From Yaniella halotolerans DSM 15476 (GTDB lineage Bacteria; Actinomycetota; Actinomycetes; Actinomycetales; Micrococcaceae), in the NCBI RefSeq assembly GCF_000420805.1, contig NZ_ATVQ01000001.1, positions 620,001-684,000 of the forward strand: 64,000 nucleotides of DNA, in the 5' to 3' direction. This document shows, piece by piece, positions 52,640 to 58,919 of this stretch (positions are counted from its first letter, which is position 1; each line of letters starts with the position of its first letter). The translations under genes were made by a program, and so were the position numbers. The notes beneath the pieces were generated by a model. That model was not told the DNA's origin and searched no databases. It saw nothing but the letters and a program-made list of their open reading frames with translations.

Positions 52640-54121
52640 CTATCCCCGCATGACGAATGGATCGCCAACTTCAGCTTCACTGGTATTGATCCACACCGAT
52701 TTCAGCTTGGTGTATTCGTTGATGGATTCCAGGCCGTGTTCAATACCGACGCCGGAGTTTTTGAATCCCTGTCGCGGCGACATCGGTGACATGGCACGGT
52801 AGGTGTTGACCCAGATGGTGCCGGCTTCCAGCCGACGACTCATCCGGTGGGCTCGCGCCAGGTTCTGGGTCCAGACGCCTGCTGCCAGCCCGTATTCGGT
52901 GTCGTTGGCGAGGCCTACGACTTCGTCTTCGGTATCGAACGGCATCACGGCTGCGACCGGTCCAAAAATCTCTTCGCGGACCACGCTCATGTCATTGTTC
53001 ACATCGGTCAGCACCGTCGGTGAGTAGAAATACCCGGGCAGGTCGACGTCAGCGTCGTCGCCGCCGGAATAGATGGTGGCCCCTTCGGAAACACCAAGTT
53101 TGACGTAGTGCTGGACTTTTTCCAGCTGCTTATCGAAGGCCAGCGGACCAAGCTCGGTGGCGTCATCCATGGGGTCGCCCATTTTGATGCTTTGGGCCCG
53201 TTCGGACACGCGTTCCAAAAGTTCGTCGTAGATCGAGCGGTGGGCAAAGACCCGACTGCCGGCAATACAGGTCTGGCCGGCGGCCGCGAAGATCCCGGCG
53301 ATCACCCCCATGGCTGCGTTGGAGACGTTAGCATCGTCAAAAATAATGTTCGGGCTCTTGCCACCGAGTTCGAGTGTGGTCCCGATGAATCGCGCGCTGG
53401 CTTTCTGGGCGATCATCGCACCGGTGGTGGTCGAGCCGGTGAACGAGATTTTGGCGATGTCTCGATGCTCGGTCAGCGCGTTACCCGCCTCGTGTCCGTA
53501 ACCGGTCACAACGTTGACCACGCCGTCAGGGAAGCCTGCTTCCGATGCCAGTTCGGCGAATCGGAGAATTGTGCGTGAGGTGTACTCGCTGGGCTTGATG
53601 ACCACGGTGTTGCCCGCGGCTAAAGCGGGCGCCAGCTTGGATGTGGTCAGGGTCAGCGGCGAGTTCCACGGCGTGATCGCGGCAACGACACCCAGTGGTT
53701 CGCGTTGCGTGTAGTTCAGTATCGCAAGATCGTTGGTTGGAATCTGCGAGCCCTGGATTTTATCGGCTAGCCCGGCGTAGTAGTACAGGTAGTCCGGCAG
53801 ACTCGCCAACTGTCCGCGCATTTCACGCAGCAGTTTGCCGTTGTCGAGGCTTTCGGACCGGGCGAGTTCTTCAGCATTTTCTGTGATGAGGTCGCCGAGT
53901 TTGCGCAGGAGTTTGCCGCGTTTCGTCTGGCTCATGTTGGCCCAAGCATTCGAACGGAACGCTTCGCGAGCCGCGGTGACTGCTTTGTGGACGTCTCGTT
54001 CGCCGCCCCGTGCCACATCGTAGAGGTGTTCTAGGTTTGCGGGGTTAGTACTGGCAAAGTATTCGCCGGAGGCCGGTTCGCTCCAGGTGCCATTGATGAA
54101 GTGGGAGTATTTTTGGCTCAT
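52640..54121 (-). CDS. NAD(P)-dependent aldehyde dehydrogenase
   Basis: 493-residue aldehyde dehydrogenase. Motifs: ITPWNSPLTLTTSKLAPALA with the Asn that stabilises the transition state, FTGSTTTG (cofactor loop), the general-base Glu in LELGGKSPNIIF (~253), and the nucleophilic Cys in AAGQTCIAGSRVF (~287). In the proposed pathway it would oxidise the aldehyde or lactol left by ring cleavage. Its ATG overlaps the hydrolase stop as ATGA. It could also act on a semialdehyde at the end of the pathway. Confidence 0.94.
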   Translation of the reverse strand: MSQKYSHFINGTWSEPASGEYFASTNPANLEHLYDVARGGERDVHKAVTAAREAFRSNAWANMSQTKRGKLLRKLGDLITENAEELARSESLDNGKLLREMRGQLASLPDYLYYYAGLADKIQGSQIPTNDLAILNYTQREPLGVVAAITPWNSPLTLTTSKLAPALAAGNTVVIKPSEYTSRTILRFAELASEAGFPDGVVNVVTGYGHEAGNALTEHRDIAKISFTGSTTTGAMIAQKASARFIGTTLELGGKSPNIIFDDANVSNAAMGVIAGIFAAAGQTCIAGSRVFAHRSIYDELLERVSERAQSIKMGDPMDDATELGPLAFDKQLEKVQHYVKLGVSEGATIYSGGDDADVDLPGYFYSPTVLTDVNNDMSVVREEIFGPVAAVMPFDTEDEVVGLANDTEYGLAAGVWTQNLARAHRMSRRLEAGTIWVNTYRAMSPMSPRQGFKNSGVGIEHGLESINEYTKLKSVWINTSEAEVGDPFVMRG

Positions 54122-54882
54122 GAGTTTGCAACCTCCTCGATGGCAAAGTGAGCTTTCAGGTGTTCCACAAATTTTTGCGGAAATTCATGCGGCAGCATGT
54201 GCCGGGCAGTGGCAACGATCTGCAGGGTTCCATTCGGTACGGCGTTGACGAGTCGATGACTCATCTCAGGAGTTGATCCCGGGTCCAATTCGCCGGTGAT
54301 CGCCAGCAAAGGTTGGTGTAATTCGCCCAGCTCTGAGGCAAGTTCTTGGTCGGCGGTAGCAAAGACCTCATAGGCGTAGAGGAACGACTCAACATCGTTG
54401 CTCTCAAGGACCGCGCGGGTGTGCTCGATATGTTCGGTTGGCACGTTGGCGGTTGCTGGATACCACCGCTCTAGTGAACGTTGTATGGACAGTGCAAAAT
54501 CGCGCTGTGCTGTCGCCAACCGCTCTTGAACAGATGATCGCTCTTTTTCAGTTCGTTGGCATACCGTACTGGCGGCAACGACCGAAAGAATCTTGTCGGG
54601 TAGATCGATGGCGAGCCGTTGGGCAATCAGCCCACCGAGCGAGAACCCGACGAGTTGGATCAAACCGTCTGGCAGGCGGGCCGCAATGTCATCGGCCAGT
54701 GCCTGCAGCGAGGTCGTTTCGTGCAGGGCGGGCTGGGTCCCGTGGCCGGGGAGGTCCAAGTACACTGCGTTATCTGGCAGCATCGCTTGGACCGGGGCCC
54801 ACATTGTGTGATCAAGGCCCACTCCATGAAGGAACACCATGGTTGGTGTTTCATGCTTGGTTGTCGGCCTCATCGCACTCAC
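54118..54882 (-). CDS. Alpha/beta-fold hydrolase
   Basis: 254-residue hydrolase. The nucleophile elbow is GFSLGG (Ser81), the oxyanion region is FLHGVG (~17-22), the acid is probably Asp in ITGELDPGS, and the His is in TARHMLPHE. It would split an amide, ester or C-C bond of a pathway intermediate. The GTG at 54882 overlaps the upstream stop as GTGA; an ATG at 54873 is an alternative. The place in the operon fits the hydrolase step that releases amine and formate in trigonelline breakdown, but this is inference. Confidence 0.9.
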   Translation of the reverse strand: MSAMRPTTKHETPTMVFLHGVGLDHTMWAPVQAMLPDNAVYLDLPGHGTQPALHETTSLQALADDIAARLPDGLIQLVGFSLGGLIAQRLAIDLPDKILSVVAASTVCQRTEKERSSVQERLATAQRDFALSIQRSLERWYPATANVPTEHIEHTRAVLESNDVESFLYAYEVFATADQELASELGELHQPLLAITGELDPGSTPEMSHRLVNAVPNGTLQIVATARHMLPHEFPQKFVEHLKAHFAIEEVANS

Positions 54883-55430
54883 TGCTCCGTCGACAGATCC
54901 GCTAGACGCTGCTTTGGTCGGCCTTGACTCGCTCCGGCCAGCGCCACCAGAATCTCATCGGCATGCGGGGCATCCGGGATTCTGACTTCCAACGATTGGT
55001 GGTGTGATCGAATCGTCGCATCGGTGAAGTGCTTCAGCGGAATATCGAACACGATGCCGGCCGGACCGCGTTTCTCGACGGCAGGTAACAGTGTTGATGC
55101 GGAAGCGGCATCCCGGAAGAAGTTGCCAAATTTCAGGGTGTGGATCAGCCCTGAGCCATGCTCGATTTCACCGTTGAGTCCCACGATGGCAGCTTTGCCA
55201 TAGGCTTCCAGCGGTGAACCTAGTGCCTCCATAACTCGAGGGGCCAGGAGTTTTCCGAGCTGCGGTGCGATGTCGTCGATACCGGTATTGAGCTGCTGCA
55301 CGAATCCTTGGCCCTTCCAGGGGTTTTCGATGACTGCTGCGACCACGGCCGTGCGTGCCACGGGGTCCACGGTTGCCCCACCCTCGGTGAGAACCTCGTC
55401 GACGATGGTGGTAATTTTGCGAAGTTTCAT
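54879..55430 (-). CDS. Amino acid synthesis (AA_synth, DUF1185) family protein
   Basis: 183-residue member of the PF06684 family, whose reaction is not established despite its name. Typical stretches: IRKITT-like opening (KLRKITTIVDEVL), AVVAAVIENPWKGQGF, GKAAIVGLNGEIEHGSGLIH and the ending region RIPDAPHADEILVALA. It overlaps the upstream paralogue's stop as TGATG with GGAAGG as ribosome site. Members of this family recur beside flavin monooxygenases and reductases, which fits this operon. Confidence 0.88.
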   Translation of the reverse strand: MKLRKITTIVDEVLTEGGATVDPVARTAVVAAVIENPWKGQGFVQQLNTGIDDIAPQLGKLLAPRVMEALGSPLEAYGKAAIVGLNGEIEHGSGLIHTLKFGNFFRDAASASTLLPAVEKRGPAGIVFDIPLKHFTDATIRSHHQSLEVRIPDAPHADEILVALAGASQGRPKQRLADLSTEQ

Positions 55431-56077
55431 CAGGAGCCTTCCTCAAAAATTGCTAGTGTGACGGCTGGATCGGTGTTCCGGTCGCCAATGCGCGGGTGTG
55501 GGCGCGGCCCGTCTGCGGCCACTGCCATCACCACGATCTCGTCGGCGTGCGGGGCATCGGGTAGGTGGACTTCCATGCTCTGGTAGTAATCCCGTGTGGC
55601 CGCTGCGGTTTTATGCCACAGCGGAACACGAAGACTCTGGCTTGGTTCTGCTCTGCTTTCGGAAAAGCAGATAATGGAACTTCCTTCGAGGAGTTCACGG
55701 AAGAGATTCCCAAAATACGGGGTGTGAATGAAAGCGCCGCCGTGTTCGATTTCGCCTTCCAGACCAACCACGGCTGCTTTACCAAACGCTTCAATGTTCT
55801 GTGCGCCGTCCAGGTGGTCGATAAGTCGGCCGCCAAGTTCTTTCGCGAGAATGGGTGCAGCATAGGCTGCATAGTCAGTGAGGTTCGAAGCTGTGCCCTG
55901 CCCCAACCACGGGTTTGGTAGCACCGCGTAGCTGGCCGCGATCTTCCACGGTGTTGAGGTCGCCGAACCGCCCTCCGCGTGCACCTCTTCAACGACGGTA
56001 CGCACGGCTCTGACGTGTATGTCACTCAGTGTTCTCGCAATGGCAGGCATGTCAATCACCGTCTGTTTGATCGTCAT
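55430..56077 (-). CDS. Amino acid synthesis (AA_synth) family protein, second copy
   Basis: 215-residue paralogue of the next gene. Shared stretches: ASYAVLPNPWLGQGT, GKAAVVGLEGEIEHGGAFIH and PDAPHADEIVVMAVAADGPRPHPR. It has a longer N-terminus. The two copies may form a heteromer. The ATG at 56077 overlaps the GntR gene by 26 bp; an ATG at 56050, just past the GntR stop, is an equally fair start. Reaction unknown. Confidence 0.86.
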   Translation of the reverse strand: MTIKQTVIDMPAIARTLSDIHVRAVRTVVEEVHAEGGSATSTPWKIAASYAVLPNPWLGQGTASNLTDYAAYAAPILAKELGGRLIDHLDGAQNIEAFGKAAVVGLEGEIEHGGAFIHTPYFGNLFRELLEGSSIICFSESRAEPSQSLRVPLWHKTAAATRDYYQSMEVHLPDAPHADEIVVMAVAADGPRPHPRIGDRNTDPAVTLAIFEEGS

Positions 56078-56753
56078 AGTGTCGAGGTTCGGCCAGCACG
56101 ACCCGGCTGGAAGAATGCACGTGATTTCGCATCGCCAGCTCGGCCCCCATCGGATCCCTGGCTTCGATGGCCTCAACCACGGCTTCGTGTTCGGTTATCG
56201 ACTGACGAATACGGCCCGGTACCGCAATGGTTTCCAGTACCAGTCGGTGATAGGTCAGCTGATTCATCAATCGGTCGTAGTGTTCTATGAGTTTTTGATT
56301 CTGGGAGCCCAGCACCAACGTCCAGTGGAAGTCATGGACCAGGCGTGCGTAGGTTTCTGCGTCCTCTGATCCGATGGCCTCAGAAGCATCCACCAAGTTT
56401 TGTTTGAGCTGTTCCAGCTCCGGGCTTGGTGTGCGTTGTGCAACGAGCGAGGCGGCTAAACCTTCCAGGGATTCTTTGACCTGGAATAATTCGACGATCT
56501 CGCGCCGGGTTGGATACCGAACAAAGGTTCCGACCCGGGGTCGGATCTCGACGAGCCCTTCATTTTCAAGTTGCTTAAGAGCTTCGCGAACCGGGGTGCG
56601 ACTCACCCCAAAGGTCTCGGCAAGTGCTTGTTCTGGAATAACCTCTTTGGGGTTATAGCTTCCATTAAGCACTTGTTCCCTCAGCTGGCTCAGCAGGGAT
56701 CGACTCTTTTCGGGTTGCCGTGATTGCGCGGCCTCTTTCAACTTTTGTTGCAT
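56052..56753 (-). CDS. GntR family (FCD) transcriptional regulator
   Basis: 233-residue FadR-subfamily regulator and first gene of the catabolic operon. The winged helix spans ~25-85 (LAETFGVSRTPVREALKQLENEGLV). The helical FCD ligand domain spans ~95-225 with metal-site residues in HDFHWTLV, ITEHEAVVEAI and AMRNHVH. The ATG at 56753 lies inside the palindrome TGTTGTATGCAACA, seven nt after TACAGT, so the mRNA is probably leaderless and autoregulated. The ligand is likely the pathway substrate or an intermediate. Confidence 0.93.
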   Translation of the reverse strand: MQQKLKEAAQSRQPEKSRSLLSQLREQVLNGSYNPKEVIPEQALAETFGVSRTPVREALKQLENEGLVEIRPRVGTFVRYPTRREIVELFQVKESLEGLAASLVAQRTPSPELEQLKQNLVDASEAIGSEDAETYARLVHDFHWTLVLGSQNQKLIEHYDRLMNQLTYHRLVLETIAVPGRIRQSITEHEAVVEAIEARDPMGAELAMRNHVHSSSRVVLAEPRHYDDQTDGD

Positions 56754-56759
56754 ACAACA
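56746..56759 (-). promoter_or_regulatory. GntR operator over the gntR start codon
   Basis: 14-bp palindrome, TGTTGTATGCAACA on the minus strand, with the ATG of the regulator gene in its centre. The same 14 bp occur at 56854-56867 in the opposite direction. Confidence 0.8.
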
Positions 56760-56760
56760 G

Positions 56761-56790
56761 ACTGTAAGATAGATCACTCTTTTCTGTCAA
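56761..56790 (-). promoter_or_regulatory. Promoter of the GntR catabolic operon
   Basis: Minus strand: TTGACA (56785-56790), 18-bp spacer, TACAGT (56761-56766), then CTGTTGT and the ATG. Transcription should begin at the A of the ATG. Confidence 0.78.
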
Positions 56791-56822
56791 TGACCCTTGG
56801 ATAGCATATTTCTATGTGACCG

Positions 56823-56852
56823 TTGACACATGAATTGCCGCAGGGCTAGCAT
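56823..56852 (+). promoter_or_regulatory. Promoter of the SnoaL-flavin reductase gene
   Basis: Plus strand: TTGACA (56823-56828), 18-bp spacer, TAGCAT (56847-56852), then CTGTTGT and the ATG at 56860. It copies the divergent promoter in every spacing. Confidence 0.8.
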
Positions 56853-56853
56853 C

Positions 56854-56867
56854 TGTTGTATGCAACA
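56854..56867 (+). promoter_or_regulatory. GntR operator over the SnoaL-reductase start codon
   Basis: TGTTGTATGCAACA, identical to the site at 56746-56759 read on the other strand, again centred on the ATG. Confidence 0.8.
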
Positions 56868-57798
56868 GGCACTTGGTAAAGAAATTGCGAAAGCCTGGGA
56901 AGGCGCATGGAATAACGGTGACTACGCCCCATTTCGAAGCCTTTTGTCTGACGACTTTGAACGAGTAAGCAAGGGGACGGAGTCGTCAGTCAACGCCGAC
57001 GGATTTATCCGGCAGATCGATGAAATGCGAAGCGCTTTTCCCGACATGACTACTACCCTCCAGAAAGTACTGCCCTCTGGCGAGGACATCGGATTTTTCT
57101 GGACCACCGAAGGCACCTTTACGCGCCCACTGGGCAATGTCCCACCGACGGGTCGAAGAGTAACCACCTCGGGTGCAACACTTGCGACCATCAAAGACGG
57201 CAAAATTGCCCATGAACAAGCAACCTGGAATATGACCGCCCTCCTTGCTGACCTTGGACTCCCATCCTTAGCTTCCGCTTTCGAAACCACGGACCCGGAA
57301 GCACCCGACAACGACGAAACCCGCGAACGGCTCAAAGACTTCAACAAGCAGTTCGTCACCGGGGTCACCGTCATCACCGCCCACGATGATGACGGTATGC
57401 CGCGAGGGTTGGCGGCGAACGCCTACTGTTCGGTGTCCTTGGACCCACCGTTGATCCTGGTATGCGTACAGAAAACCTCATCGACGTATCCATCGCTCTT
57501 CCGATCAGGGCACATCGGTATCAACATCCTGTCGACCGAGCAGCACGAGACTCTTCAAGTATTCGCTTCAAAGTCCCAAGATAAATTTGCCAATGTTCCC
57601 TGGCATAAAGGCCCGAACGGCACTCCCCTGCTCTACGACTCCTCGGCGTCGATCGAGGTGGAGATCAAGGAGCGTTTCCAGGCACTCACCCACACGATTT
57701 TTATCGGACGAGTCCGGCATGCCGAGGCCGTAGACAACAACCCGATCTTGTATAAAGCCGGGAAGTTCTTTGACTCCCAAGGACTCCAACCGCTCTAA
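56860..57798 (+). CDS. SnoaL-like domain fused to flavin reductase
   Basis: 312-residue two-domain protein. Residues ~1-130 form a SnoaL-like ester cyclase/NTF2 fold (AKAWEGAWNNGDYAPFRSLL, ATIKDGKIAHEQATWN). Residues ~150-312 form an FMN-binding flavin reductase (FVTGVTVITAHDDDGMPRGL, ANAYCSVSLDPPLILVCV, GHIGINILS). The reductase part would supply reduced flavin to the luciferase-like monooxygenase. The SnoaL part may act on a pathway intermediate. I chose the ATG at 56860, not the one at 56830, because it sits seven nt after TAGCAT and in the operator. The fusion is unusual for a flavin reductase. Confidence 0.9.
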   Translation: MQQALGKEIAKAWEGAWNNGDYAPFRSLLSDDFERVSKGTESSVNADGFIRQIDEMRSAFPDMTTTLQKVLPSGEDIGFFWTTEGTFTRPLGNVPPTGRRVTTSGATLATIKDGKIAHEQATWNMTALLADLGLPSLASAFETTDPEAPDNDETRERLKDFNKQFVTGVTVITAHDDDGMPRGLAANAYCSVSLDPPLILVCVQKTSSTYPSLFRSGHIGINILSTEQHETLQVFASKSQDKFANVPWHKGPNGTPLLYDSSASIEVEIKERFQALTHTIFIGRVRHAEAVDNNPILYKAGKFFDSQGLQPL

Positions 57799-57942
57799 GC
57801 TGCTGCCTCAAGAGGGTGGAGTGAACATTAGGGGTTCCTTCGTCGTTTAGATTGTTCTTGTACCATGGTGATACTTGATTCATGGTCGGCTCCCTAGTGA
57901 GAGTGCGAATGAACCCCTCACGCGTGTTGAGGTGTCAGATAC

Positions 57943-57960
57943 TGTGAAAATATTTACACA
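57943..57960 (+). promoter_or_regulatory. 18-bp palindrome overlapping a putative promoter
   Basis: TGTGAAAATATTTACACA matches its reverse complement at 16 of 18 positions. TTGAGG (57927-57932) with TATTTA 18 nt further (57951-57956) overlaps it. It looks like a repressor site controlling the small gene at 57988. Confidence 0.5.
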
Positions 57961-57987
57961 CGAATTGTTGAAGGGTACCAACGCGTC

Positions 57988-58347
57988 ATGGAGTCTTGGA
58001 AAACGGCGTCGACTGGGACTCGCGTATGGGCTATCGTAACGGCCATACTCGGCCTGGTAGCGATTCCTATGTCAGTCATAGACATGTGCCCACAGATAGC
58101 CCAAATATGGGCACCTCTTCCTTATGAAAAAGTGCCGGAGGTATCCGCCGAGCTCAGTGCAGGAGCTATTGCATTCTTGGCCTTGTTCACCGCGTTCTTA
58201 CTACACACAGATAACAGGTTCAGGGAAGATAAGGCACGCCGTGAAGGACGGGTTGAATTCAGCACGTTAAACAACGCGATCACGGGGCGTGGTCCGTCAC
58301 CGCATAAACCGCACAGCAAGTTATGCACTTGCAAATACGTGTGCTGA
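57988..58347 (+). CDS. Small two-helix membrane protein, unknown
   Basis: 119-residue protein with two membrane segments (~12-32, VWAIVTAILGLVAIPMSVI; ~56-76, AELSAGAIAFLALFTAFLL), then a basic charged stretch (RFREDKARREGRVEF). The final 25 residues, with three Cys, read less like a natural end, so the gene may be frameshifted or truncated there. GAAGGGT lies 11 nt before the ATG and a palindromic promoter lies upstream. I recognise no family. Confidence 0.5.
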   Translation: MESWKTASTGTRVWAIVTAILGLVAIPMSVIDMCPQIAQIWAPLPYEKVPEVSAELSAGAIAFLALFTAFLLHTDNRFREDKARREGRVEFSTLNNAITGRGPSPHKPHSKLCTCKYVC

Positions 58348-58840
58348 AAAACGAGCATACGTAGTTCTAGTAAAACCTGCATGTTCTAACGCACTACTGT
58401 TATTTCGTGTGGGCTCTACGAAAATCCCCATAATTTCTTTAAGCATATGCCCCCGGTATAGGACTATGACCGGAGCCGATGTTGTCCAGTCGAGACCACA
58501 ATCGTGGTTCATGTTTGAGGAGCTCGGCAAATGGCTGGTGTTGCCATTCGTAGTATTGTCGGTTTCCGAAGTGTCTGAAAAATAGCAAGGTCAAACGGTA
58601 TGCCTGTCGTGTACTGTCCAGCGAGATTTTGAGAACATAAGTGTCCAATATTCGACGAAAAGCAGTTCTACCTTTGGGCGAAAATCGTCTTCAAGGAATT
58701 CGCCTACTGGGGCGGTTGGCTGTGCACCGATATCTAAGCGCGGATTGATAGCGAACACCAGGGAACCGGGGAAATCTTGTCCCAAGTTGACTGCCGCATA
58801 TCCGCCCCCACCAGCAATATTACTTCCTGTACAGACGTAA
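58348..58840. other. Gene-poor stretch with a possible minus-strand remnant
   Basis: No intact gene is visible. On the minus strand, 58591-58836 stays open without a good start and reads like protein (GGGGYAAVNLGQDFPGS..., INPRLDIGAQPTAPVGEF). It may be the end of a decayed gene lying downstream of nothing obvious. I could not assign it. Confidence 0.3.
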
Positions 58841-58874
58841 ATGGCGCTGCACCATGTGGTGCAACGCCATTTAT
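58841..58874. terminator. Terminator hairpin after the second BCCT gene
   Basis: AAATGGCG-C-TGCACCA pairs with TGGTGCA-A-CGCCATTT (15 paired bases, one mismatch, 2-nt loop). It lies 46 nt past the BCCT stop on the minus strand. It resembles the hairpin at 61252-61290. Confidence 0.75.
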
Positions 58875-58919
58875 CTGCTGACCGGTCTCAGACCGAGAGG
58901 TCATCTCACTGAGTCGAGA

